From assembly GCA_029747585.1 (NCBI GenBank), contig JAPEVF010000350.1, forward strand, positions 1 to 46,334: a DNA stretch of 46,334 bases, written 5' to 3'. The DNA is from Pleurotus djamor (taxonomy: Eukaryota > Basidiomycota > Agaricomycetes > Agaricales > Pleurotaceae). Below the pieces are notes generated by a model. The model saw only the letters and a program-made list of their open reading frames with translations, was not told where the DNA came from and searched no databases. Every line of letters begins with the position of its first letter. Position 1 is the stretch's first letter. Shown in pieces: positions 34,377-44,848 of this stretch. A program made the position numbers and the translations under genes.

Positions 34377-35415
34377 ATGCCAATCCAACAGCCTTCGGGT
34401 CAGATAAAGTGCGTTCCAACNGACTTGNTTGCGNAGATGATCCAGCTCAAGCATGTTTTCCCAAGGTTAACCAACGTCTCCATCGTTCGACTCAAAAAAN
34501 GGCGGGAAGCGTTTCGAGGTGCGCGGCTTCCTACATCCGAATCGGAGTTTCCCATCTCACTTCTCCTAGATTGCTTGCTACAAGAACAAAGTCCAAGAAT
34601 GGCGCAATGGTGTGTAGGTGACATCCTATTCTCCACCATGATTAGTAACTNAACTTGCTCATTCCGTAGGGAATCCAACTTGGACGACGTAATGCAAATT
34701 ACCAACGTTTTCATGAACGTCTCCAAGGGCGACGTCGCTAAATCCGGCGACCTCAAGAAAGCCTTCGGGACGACAGACATGGACACGATCATCCAGGAGA
34801 TACTGAAGAAGGGGGATCTCCAAGTCGGCGAGAAGGAGAGAGATCATGATCTATCCGCGCTTCGCAAAGAGATTGCGACGCTGGTGGCGGAGAAATGTGT
34901 TGATCCAAAGACGCAGATTCCGTATCCTGTCGGCTTGATCGAGAAGGCTATGAATGAAGCTGGGTTTAGCATCAAGCAGGGGAAGAACGCGAAGAGTCAG
35001 GTTCGTTCAAGGCGCTTTGTATCGGTTTATTAGAACTTGTTGACGCAAGTGCTTTTATAATGCAGGTGTCAGAATGCATCAAACTGATACAAACAGCATC
35101 AACACTTCCCATCCAGCGCGCCAGAATGCGGATACGCGTTTCCATGCCGTTGGACGATGGTACCCGTCTCAAAGATAAGGTAGTCGAAGGCGTGGAGAAG
35201 GTCGAAGAAGAAAAGACGACTGAAACCGAGTGGNAAACGGTTCGTTTGCGCTTTTCTGCCAACAGGTCACGAATACTGACTTGACACAGACACTCCTNAT
35301 TGATCCCAGTCAGTTCCGCATAATCAATGACCTTNTACAGAAAGANTGCAAAGGTCGCGGTCGTCTGGAGACATTGACCTTTGCCGCTACAGCCGCTGGG
35401 TCTAATACTCAATGA
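34377..35415 (+). CDS. SDO1: SBDS family ribosome maturation protein
   Basis: SBDS/Sdo1 works with the GTPase Efl1 to release eIF6 from new 60S subunits. The start is MPIQQPSGQIK, split by an intron, then LTNVSIVRLKK. The following exon reads CYKNKVQEWR. Later blocks are VFMNVSKGDVAKSGDLKKAF, DTIIQEILKKGDLQVGEKER, EKCVDPKTQIPYPVGLIEKA and SECIKLIQTASTLPIQRARM. The last exon carries DPSQFRIINDL and CKGRGRLETLTFAATA. The N at 34500 is an extra base: without it the exon reads RLKKGGKRFE before IACYKNK, as in the family. Other N characters (34421-34436) lie in the first intron. It is a single-copy housekeeping gene. Confidence 0.93.
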
Positions 35416-35493
35416 GTTTCCAAGTTTATAGACAACTGTACCATNNCNGTCCATCNNGAATAATACATGAATCACGTACGANATTANAGGCAC

Positions 35494-37805
35494 TCAAAAC
35501 CAGGCGGTTTCAACGGGTACGTCGTTGAGGACAATAGGTCGGACAACTTTGTCCCAGTTTTCGTCCCACGTCCCCCACTCCCAATGAGCACCTTCGCTCC
35601 TCCGTATCCGGGCTTTCGGCGGTGTCCCAGGCGGTGGGTGTGAGGAGTCGAGTAGCGATAGACGCAGTCGAGACAAAGCCTCGGAGGAAGGGAACGAAGA
35701 AAGTAAGTGCTGAAATGCTTGAATTAGCATCGAGTAGCGACGTAGGAAGAAGAGTGGGGCATACGGCAAACTGGTCAGCGAGTTGCTCAGGCGTCTTGAA
35801 CGTGAGGCCGTTGACTCCGTCTTTAACTAGTTCATGTAGACTGTGTAGGCCCCATGAGATCAAAATATCATACTCGACAATGTTTCCAATGCCTACCACG
35901 CAAACTCCATGGCACATACAGGCAGACCACACCCAAACATATCCACAACCTTCATAGGCAGGTCAAGCGCAGAGGANCTNTAGTGAAGACAAACACCCAA
36001 GTCTGCCGAACCTATACACACTGTCGTTAGCGCCATAGTTCAATCTCAGAATCGTCTTCNNAGCAACTGACCCAAAAGAATCGGGTAATCACTTGCTTCC
36101 AGCCACAAACTGATACAGCGAACCCACTTCCAGCCGTCTCCTTCCTCGCCCAACTCAAGCTTCCTGACTTTCTCCATGTACATATCCTTTTGTGGACCTT
36201 TACCAGTGATGATGACCAGTACCTTCGGTAGCGCGTCGGGGGAGTTACTNCAAGCTCGCGCTTTCTTCTCGTACAGCTCGAGTGCTTTGAGAAGGACACC
36301 AAAATCTTCGTCNGGTGTCCAGGAAGTACTCGAGACAATCAATGCGGGACGGTCAGCNCGAAGGGATGGGAGTTGGACTTTATTNAGTCCGGTNGNCTTG
36401 CTTGATCCTTCGGGCTTGGGAGACGTAGTGGTAAACGGTGTGGAATAGGGGAGTGAAAATTCGGGGACGAAGCCAGGCAATGAACCGTGCNTAAAATGTG
36501 GTGCAAAGTCACGGAAGAGCTGATGTACAGCGAAGGCAATCTTGAGATAAGGGGGATGTAAGAAAGGATGATCAATACGCACTCGATGGACTTCCTGAGG
36601 AGANGAACGATGAAAGTGCTTCGGCGGTCTATCATGGAGAATGGCCTTTATCCCTACGAGATCCCATTCCTTGACAAGAAAGTCGTGCATGGCTTGTGTC
36701 ACGAAGAGATGTGCATATGCGACGCGACCGAAAGCCGCTTCGAATCTCCATTATGCGATGAGTTGGAAAAAGAATTGGAGGGNTTTAGAGAGCGCACTTT
36801 TTAGCCAACTTGACGAACAAGTGCTCATCGCCCAATTTGAGACCAAGAATAGTGTAGCCNAGGTTGTGCCAGTCNATNATGATCTTGCTTCCACGTATNC
36901 GACTGACGAGCCAGACGAGAGCGAGAGTAGGTATGCTAGGCGGATTCTTTGGGAACATGTCAGCGAACTTTCATTCCAATCCACCGCGGACAATCGCACT
37001 TCAAACCCCCCTTCAAGAGTAGTGGCANTCNGAGTAGATGACCGTGAGGGGAGTCGATATGATATGATATGAGCAGCGNGTACTCAATCAGACNCTGAGT
37101 TCCCTCNTCAAGGTCCTCACGACCATTTCCTTTGACTGCCACCGAATGTTCTCTCCCTTGTTGGCCGTTTGCTCAAAGATACANGCACNCGGCTAAGTAC
37201 ATTGCGTAGAAAGACCGCGTTTCTCTGGCAAAAATGGGGACACAAATAGGGAGCACTCTTGAAGAGGGCATTCCAGCGAGGTATCCGCGGTGTGCGAGGA
37301 ACCTTGAAACATACCTGGACGAGGATGTATTCCGGGGGGTCCGCAACTTCGAACAATAAAGCACACAAGACGGTGCTTATCTGAAAAAGCACCTTCAGCG
37401 GCCCAGATATGATAAAAGGGATGGATCGGAGGAATAGAGGCGGTTCGGAGAGGTAGACAAAGTGCACATGTGGCAGTTGGCGCAATGACGGGATCGGTTC
37501 TGAGCCTGATTCAAAGCTCACTTGAGCANACAAGTCTCTCGNATGCTGGCGNGCATACCTCCATATCCAATGAGATATGTCTCGAAAGGAATTTGAGCAA
37601 AGCTCTCTGCATGGTACATCATTCTGGGACTCCGTCCAATGTCACCGAGAACGAGGATGGCAACAGAGCGTCGNCGAAAAGAGGGCTTTGGAGGATACTT
37701 GAGGAAATGCCATATTTTCCAGGCAATGAAGAGGAGAGCGGTGGTTGTGATGAGCGGAGGCAAGAACGTCGTCGTCGACGTCGTGGCCGACGAAGAAGGG
37801 TCCAT
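35494..37805 (-). CDS. ALG1: Chitobiosyldiphosphodolichol beta-mannosyltransferase
   Basis: Alg1 adds the first mannose to the dolichol-linked N-glycan precursor on the ER surface. The N-terminus has a membrane anchor (FLPPLITTTALLFIAW), then VAILVLGDIGRSPRMMYHAESFA and LIGYGG. Further exons give PPEYILVQ, the DWHNLGYTIL block, HLFVTQAMHDFLVKEW, AILHDRPP and the family signature ALIVSSTSWT-DEDFGVLLKALELYE. VLVIITGKGPQK follows, and a C-terminal part ends DVPVETAWF. The region is unusually rich in N characters (about 20 between 35430 and 37920), several next to homopolymers, so the exact exon edges are uncertain. The blocks present are in the right order for an intact gene. Confidence 0.88.
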
Positions 37806-37936
37806 GTCAATAGGGGCAAGTCACGAGCCGACGCGTTTATGTGTGGCGCTGTTAGGATGTAAAGACNCCGAGACTATANGCGCCCTTTGCAGCCGTTGCT
37901 CGTGAACGGCGAACACAGNGACCAAGTCATTTGCTG

Positions 37937-39695
37937 ATGGACCACGCTGCCCACAAAGTTCTTGAATCCGCCACCGTTCGCGCCCTCCACGCTCAGAACT
38001 TTGCTCGCTCGTCGTCGCAGGCATCCTTGGTCCTCACTGACCTTCTTTCACGATATTTAACGCTTCTGTCTTCCACCTGCGCAAAGTACGCACAACATGC
38101 CGGTCGTACACGTCTCATGCCTCTGGATGTCTTCTCTGCCATGGATGAGCTTGGTGTCAACATGGAAGAGCTCAAAGACTATTACATGACGGAGGGTTAT
38201 GAAATGAATCGCTACAATATTCCGTCTGCGCACCTGAATGAGTTCAAGAGTCAGTCACATTGCACCGAGAGATTCACGGTGTTCTAATCTATTCATTATC
38301 CCCAGCGCAACTCTCAGATGGTCTCAAGCAGGACACGGACGATGTGATTCCACTGTTTTATGGACCAGTCGATCCTGGAGACATGGACACGCTTGCGGAG
38401 GGGGAAGAGGCAGAGGAGGATCCAATAAATCTGGGTGACGAAGACTTTGCTATGATGGACACAAACGTCGACGTCCTCGGCTCATCAGCACCGTTCATTC
38501 GGAAAAGCGACAAGCCACTGCTGCCCCCACCACTACCGCCTTCTCCTGTCTCCAACCCCTCCTCCCCGTCCCCATCCCGCAAACGCGCCAGAATAGCTGA
38601 TTGGAATGCCCCAGCACATATTCCAAGCTTTCTGCCGCCATTTCCACTGCCCGAACCACCTCCCCCATCGCGACCCATATCGCCCACGTCACCTCAGATT
38701 CCACAGCTTCAACTTGAGTCACTGAAAATCGAGAATCAACAACCACAATTTGTCACATCTTCCGACTACCTATCTCAGGTGCCGTATGCAGAGTCGACAC
38801 TTTCTGCTATCCCAGAATGGCATCTACCCCAGCCACCGTCCTCCGATCGAGAACGGGAGGCAACTAAACGAAGTATCCGACTGCCAACCCCACAAATGGA
38901 ACCCTCCTTCATCAAAGCATACCATCACATATTGACACACCCACCGATGCACAACCAAACGTTGACTCCTTCGCGGCACAAAATTGCCATGGCTCTGCTC
39001 CACCAGATGCAGTCAGAACCTCGCTGGGAACCACCAGATACACTTTTCGGCAACGTAGCTCCCTCTCCACCTCGCGCACTCCCAGTTGCACCATCCCACC
39101 CTATTCCGATGGGCAAGGCACCCCCACCTGAAGGCAAACTACCAAAACCCGACGACAAGGACCCGAAACTCCCGTCTGCACCACCACGGCCGGTCTATGC
39201 CCCCGACCGTATGTTGCACCTTGTAGCCAACCAACCATCGCGTATACCTGGCCTTGCTCGTCGGGTACTACCGGTGAGTGACTTTTTGCCAGTTTTGTGC
39301 GGTCACCCATCTCATCTTTGCGTCAGCCACCCATCCTTGCAAGGACAGGTCTTCTGGTACATCCACCTCCCCTGGTTCGCGGTACTTCAAAACTCACATA
39401 TGGGAATGGAATTGCTGCGCCTTGGAATTCTGGTCCCGCTCCGTCTTCCAATCCATCCATTAATGGGAAAGCCAAAGAGAAAGATGGCTTGCCCAATGGA
39501 AAGGATACCGAATCACCGATCAAGTCAGCCCTACCTGATGCGCGGATGTATGCAACATGGGAAGCGGAAAAGAAGGACTATAGGACGCCGTTGAGCGGCA
39601 TGATTCGGGGTCGCCCTCGAGTTGGAAGTCAGGCTGGGGGGACTGGTGTTACGCTGTCTCTCAATAGAGGAAAGCGCAGGGACTCCGCATTATAA
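37937..39695 (+). CDS. TFIID subunit TAF8/TAF3-like histone-fold protein
   Basis: The N-terminus (MDHAAHKVLESATVRALHAQ) carries a bromodomain-associated histone fold of about 75 residues, with SSSQASLVLTDLLSRYLTLL and a helix around LMPLDVFSAMDELGV. An intron after NEFK leads to an acidic stretch and long Pro-rich sequence. HIPSFLPPFPLPEP resembles the short segment that follows the histone fold in TAF8 and TAF3. A second intron after RRVLP (starting about 39273) leads to a basic C-terminus ending GKRRDSAL. Such proteins pair with another histone-fold TAF in the TFIID core. TAF8 or TAF3 are both possible. The start at 37937 is the first in-frame ATG before the fold. The gene diverges from ALG1 with about 130 bp between starts. 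Confidence 0.78.
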
Positions 39696-39901
39696 GCTAT
39701 TATATCTGTGTATTATTATAGGTACAGTTCTGTTATAGTCGAGTTGCTTTCGTTGCATTGTCCACAGTAGGTGTTGAATTGTCGGTATTATTGAGCCCCT
39801 GAATAAATGCACGATCGTTGATCTACATTGGAATCACGCGAACATGACAATGTCCAACTTTGAACCAAACTTGAACCGCAACCCCCACCATCCTGGTACC
39901 C

Positions 39902-41410
39902 ATGTGCGGACGGTTCGCGTTACATCTTCCTGTCAGCTCCCCTCGGACCTCTCTCTTGGTGCTTGCCTACTGATGGACGCATATTTTAGCATCGACGCAT
40001 CCGACAAGTCCCTGGTCGTGTGCACGCAGAAGTCAGGGAATGGGTTGACGAAGACGAGTTCGTCCCGAGGTACAACATCGCACCTCGTACGTACTCTCCA
40101 GTCATTCGACGGAGAGATCCCGGTCCGTCTGGTTCGAACGACGATCTAGTCATGCATAGCATGAAGTGGGGGCTCGTGCCTTCTTGGGCTCAGGTCGAGG
40201 ATAACAAGTTGAATACCATTAATGCGAAATCGGAGAACTTACTCGGGGACACTGGGATGTGGGAACCTATCAAAGGCAAGCAGAGATGTGTCGTCCTTTG
40301 CCAAGGGTAAGTATCTCTCTGGACACCTTCTATCCAACATTCTGAATCTGGTCGTCGAGATAGATACTATGAATGGTTGCTCAGGGATAAACACAAGTTA
40401 CCACATTTCGTCAAGCATCAGAGTGGCGATATAATGCTGCTGGCTGGGCTGTATGAATCCACCTGGTTGAAAGGTTGGTCAGTCAAGTCTGAGGGTTGCC
40501 TAGCTTGACGCATCGTTTCCTCAGATCAAACGAAGCCTTTGTGGTCTTTCACTATCGTAACTACAGAGGCAAATGAGGACTTTATGTGGCTGCACGATAG
40601 ACAGCCGGTCATTCTGTCTACGAAGCAGGCCGTTGATACCTGGCTGGACACTTCATCACAAGAGTGGTCCTCGGAGCTCGCCGGTTTGGTAGGCCCGTAC
40701 AAAGATACAAGTGCCCCACTACAATGGTATGTACCAAGTCCCTTCTCATTGTTCATCATATTTTAATTTCGTTTGGTAAGCTACCAGGTCCCTCTGGAAG
40801 TTGGGAAAGTTGGGAAGGAATCTCCGTCGTTCATCGAGCCTGTTGAAAACCGGAAAGATGGGATAGAAGCCTTGTTTTCGAAACAGAAGGCAAAGGGCGC
40901 GGTGGTTCCGCAGACCCCGCAGAAGGGGAAACGTAAGAGGAGTATGAGTAGTGAGGCTACTCTGGATGATGAAGCTATCATTATCATTGATGACGGTAAC
41001 GAGGGGATTGACCAGACAACTCCAAAGAAGAAAGGGAGGCTTCCCGATGAAGGGAAGGCCGAGTCATCAGGTGGTGCAGGTCAAAGTCAAGATGAAACCA
41101 CCGAGACCGAAGCGCAGTTGTCATTGACTAACGTGAGTCTGTCTAAAAGATCATAATTTTGCCGTGCACCTTTCACCACGCTGTCTAGCTCCCTTGCACT
41201 CCTACGAAACCGAAACGACGGCCTACGAGGGTGATTAATTTACCGAGCTCACGATCCCAAGTCCAAGACATTGACCTACTATGCTGTTAGACACCTTCAC
41301 CAAAGAAGCCTCGGACATCCCCCGTCAAACCATATTCCCCGACGAAGCCAAAGCCTGCGAAAGGACATGGTTCCGCGAAGATTACCTCGTTTTTCAACAA
41401 GGCAACATGA
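39902..41410 (+). CDS. HMCES-type SRAP protein with intact active site
   Basis: HMCES shields abasic sites in single-stranded DNA by a covalent link through Cys2. The start MCGRFALHLP fixes Cys2. After the first intron come HRRIRQVPGRVHAEVREWV and the YNIAPR block. Later blocks are MKWGLVPSW, NAKSENL, RCVVLCQGYYEWLL, LAGLYES, VTTEAN and WLHDRQPVIL. The active-site Glu (YYEW) and His (LHDRQP) are both present, unlike the two arm copies. The tail has EAIIIIDDGNEG, resembling a SUMO-interacting motif, and ends AKITSFFNKAT, resembling a PIP box. The exon structure matches the arm copies, but the last intron has a normal GT donor. This is probably the locus that performs the standard HMCES job. 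Confidence 0.9.
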
Positions 41411-41977
41411 CCTTGGGAATGATGGACTTACGCTTTGTTGTGTGCTTTCGTGTTGCTTTCTATTTGCGTTGACAGACTGCGTTGTAAATTAAGTTATCTA
41501 TTTCCGACTTTCCTTGGGCAATGTCATGCGGTACGCTCATTCCGTTGTTTCCAGGGTCTTCCCTCAGCTGAAGCCTCCCAATTCACTTAAAGCGCAATCA
41601 CAAATCACAATTCGCTCAGTGAACGGTACACTATGTACTTTTCATCCCGGTGAAACCAACCTCCCCGTCCGAGGTGCGGTTCATTACCATCCGCTCAATA
41701 TGACTCAGACGGATGTCAAATGAAAAGAGGATATATTGGTTACAAACGAATGTGGGGCGCGGGCTGAACGAAAGCCACGTCGCAAAACATAACAGAGACA
41801 AAAAGGAGTGCATATTGGTATCATCGGTCTGGGTATCAAATTCCACTGCTCTCATCCGCTTACTCTTTCGCCCAATGGTACACCTCCGGTCGACCTGATC
41901 CAAGGCTCCGATGATAGTGCTGACCAGCACCACTACCACCATCCCCTCTCTCAAGGTCATCCTTCGATATGTGCCGC
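41411..41977. other. Convergent intergenic region, SRAP and pseudokinase E
   Basis: No gene. From about 41740 the sequence is the conserved pseudokinase 3' flank (GAATGTGGGGCGCGGGCT core at about 41749), as at the other four copies. Confidence 0.5.
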
Positions 41978-43443
41978 TCAGTCCCACTCCCACACCTCTA
42001 CTCCCGGTGCCCTCCTCCTCGAGAAATCAAACGACGATCCCAGCTTCATGCCCTCCTCCTCAACCGATCCAAAGTATTTTGGAAGGCGTATTCCCTTCGC
42101 CGGTGTGTAATTCGTGGCGATTCCGTATATTTCGAGGTTCATGATGTCGACCTCGACAAGTGGTGGTGGTGATGATCGAGGCTTGGAGTACGAGACCTCC
42201 CAGTCGCACTCGATATCGGGGATGTCGTTGTAAACCGATGCAAAGACGTCGGTCCTGGTGATTTCAATGGGCGTGCTGACAGGTGTGGTCGCTTCCCAGT
42301 CCTCGTTGGTGGGGAAGGCGATTTCGTTCCAGTCGATGCTGGAAAAGTATGGATGAGACTGGATGGAGGACATGTTGGTCNTTTAGTGGCGAAGTCTTCT
42401 CGCCGAAAATCCCATCCAAGAGGTCGTGTAATGCGGAAGGGATATTCTTGTGGCCAACGGTGCTCGTACTCCCTTCCTCGTCGAATTTCAGCGTCTGCGC
42501 AATCCCGATCAGGGTGCGAACGCATTCCAAGGAAGGATCCAACTTACTTCGCCAGTGTGCATCTCGTAGATGGCAGCACCCAATCCCCTGATATCCTCGA
42601 CAAAATCATTCTTGTTCACTTCTCTCTTGAAGTGGAAGTATCCACCGTCGGCGTGTGGACTTGCGTGGAAGTCGACAAAGTCTTCTTCACATGTGAGCGT
42701 GGTCTTGAGTACCTGTGCTTTGCCCATTCCCCCGAGGACCGGTCGACCGCTCGCGTTCAAAAACACATTCGAGAGTTTTACGTCGTTATGCGCGATTTCG
42801 TTCTGGTGTAGAGTCGCGAGAGCGTGCACCTTCCAAACCGTGTCAGCTATCGCGGTCGCGGAAGTATAGGGGAAAGGGGGAGACTCACCATGTGTGCAGC
42901 GTAAAGCTGCGTTCTCTCCGCATTGGAAGGCAACTCCTCCTTCACGTCTTCCAACGACGTCGGAAAGCGCTCTGTCAACTGGTATGCGCACCTCCCCTCA
43001 TCCCACTTCTCGGTCATCTGCACGAAGTGCTCATCACCCCGCACTGTCTCATAGACTTCAGCCTCGGCCTTGGCTCGCGCGTTATCCTCGCCGTCGATCC
43101 CGTCATTGATAGAGCTCCTCAATTGGTACTGTTTGCCGGTGTCGAGGTGGATGACGTCCCACCTGTCATGCGTCTTCGAGGTCTCAGCTATTTGGACGAT
43201 TTCCAGGTCGGAGATGGAGATGGTGGGGTCGACGAGGGTGGAAGTAGAGGACTTTGGGGAGGAGGCGTATGTGGATTCGGTGTCGACGAGGGTCTTGTCG
43301 TCTGAGTCGCGACGAGACATCATAGGGGGTGCTGGGAGAACCTTGGGGGACGCGATGAGCACAGTGACCACGATCGCGTCGAAGGGGGAACTTACCTTGG
43401 TGGAGGCCTTCTTGGCGAAGAATTTCTGGACTTTGGCGAACAT
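41978..43443 (-). CDS. AGC-like pseudokinase, copy E (subgroup I)
   Basis: The fifth copy, outside the palindrome, is close to copies A and D in sequence and has the same four exons. The catalytic loop reads HNDVKLSN, so the Asp lost in A and D is present. The VAIK Lys (YQLRS) and the DFG Asp (GGMGKA) are missing as in all copies. The last exon begins with a different junction (TLKFDEEGS). An N at 42381 adds one base after TSPLK; without it TNMSSIQSHPYFSSIDW continues as in D. It carries the same upstream element at 43541-43573. It converges with the intact SRAP gene, whereas in the arms the SRAP gene diverges from its subgroup I copy. Confidence 0.83.
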
Positions 43444-44259
43444 GTTGCTGGGGAGCTGATGGTTCTTGAGTACAGAGATGATGGTGGTAGCGGATGAAGG
43501 GGTACGAACGGGATGGTCGGCTTCATATAGATAGAAAACATGTCAGCCACCTTCCAGGATGTAACTCCTATCACTTAAGGCCCCTTTTACGCGATCATCT
43601 TCACCAGTGACGTCTTCGACGTCAGCCGTATATCCTTTCCCGCTTTTTGCAGACAAAAGGCCTCAACTCGCTTTGTGAGGTCGTTTCTAACAGTTATTAG
43701 CTGAAGCCCCGCGACAAAGCCTTTGCTTTGCTTGAGTGGAAAGCCCTCGCTGAGAGTGAAACCGCAAAAGTGTCTGTCCCTTTTATTTAAAGACCGTTAC
43801 TCTAATAAAGGCCCACCGGCCCAAAGTTTGGGCCAACCGGAGAGCATCGTTCTTAAACATTGGCTTGAGTAGAGAAAACGAGCTGATCGTCATGAGTCGG
43901 TAACGATTCATCCAGGTTTGGCGAACCATCCCTATCCAGCCCCTCCCCAAAACGGCCTGGCGAGGGGAAGACAGGGTCTACATAGATATCATCCCCATTA
44001 AAACCCTCATCATGTATCATGGGTAGTTCTCCCTGGGTATCTAGACTGAATCTGGATCGACGGCGTCTTGTGATCCTCATCGAAAGGTGAAGAGCTCTGC
44101 CATGTTCTTCCCCCTTCTTCCCCCTTCCGGGCACAGATAACATTACCGACTCGCATGAAATCGTTGTGTCAGGGATACTATCATTTCTTCGTTGACATAA
44201 CGCGTATACTATTCTGCTTTGAGCGCAGTCAAAACTGCTGGCGAGCAAGGTCCCACAGC
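43444..44259. other. Pseudokinase E upstream region and unassigned sequence
   Basis: The first 130 bp are the conserved pseudokinase promoter. The rest has no recognised gene. An open frame of 131 codons on the minus strand (43853-44248), ending with an acidic segment (DDIYVDPVFPSPGR), overlaps the last exon of the next gene in another frame. I do not call it. Confidence 0.4.
43541..43573 (-). promoter_or_regulatory. Conserved pseudokinase upstream element, copy E
   Basis: On the minus strand it reads GATAGGAGTTACATCCTGG then AAGGTGGCTGACA, matching the copy A and D element, about 98 bp before the ATG. Confidence 0.45.
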
Positions 44260-44615
44260 CTACTTTCCACCGCTGGGAGTGTAAGTAGAGCCTCCCTTCC
44301 CATCGTTATAGTAGGTCGAGCCGTTGGGGTTGGAGTAATAGTAAGAGCCATCCCTACATCGAAGAGAAAGGCACCAAGTCAGTAACGGGTTGGTCGGTGT
44401 CGACATGTGTACGGACTGGTTAGAGTAATGGTACGCGTTCTGGTTGGGAGCAGATGAACCATAGTCGCGACTGCAGTAGTGATTGCCCTGATCAAATGCA
44501 CAAAGAACTCATGAGTCAGTCTGCTGAAAGATAGAGAAGAGAGTCGTCGGCGTACCTGGCTATTCGTGCCACTGCTCTTGTAAGAGTAATCGTTGGAAGA
44601 GGACTTGTTGGGCAT
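44260..44615 (-). CDS. Small Tyr/Ser/Asn/Gly-rich protein
   Basis: Three small exons encode about 75 residues. Exon 1 starts MPNKSSSNDYSYKSSGTNSQ. Exon 2 starts GNHYCSRDYGSSAPNQNAYH. After a further GT-AG intron, exon 3 reads DGSYYYSNPNGSTYYNDGKG and ends TPSGGK. All three junctions keep the frame. The protein is low-complexity, polar and Tyr-rich, with no signal peptide or membrane segment. It resembles short conserved hypothetical proteins I associate with basidiomycetes. The function is unknown. The repeated YYYSNPNGS-like pattern could favour self-association, but this is inference. Confidence 0.65.
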
Positions 44616-44848
44616 TGTGCGGAGCTCTCGATATGATGGATCGCAGGTCAAAGGTGCAATATTGAAACTGGGGGAAAGCGCAGGTGTTTTATACAGCGTT
44701 TTGTTTGGACGCGGCGGAGTATGCATTAGAATAGGGGGAAGCCAAAGCGAGTCCCTTATCCGAACGAATAACTCACATTTTACATTCGTTTAGTTAATGC
44801 ATGTACATCGTGTGTGGTTACTGCGGTTACAATGCCTACGAAGCCCTT

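Noticed and set aside
43853..44248. 131-codon open frame on the minus strand
   Set aside because: No family match, and it overlaps the last exon of the small protein gene in another frame.
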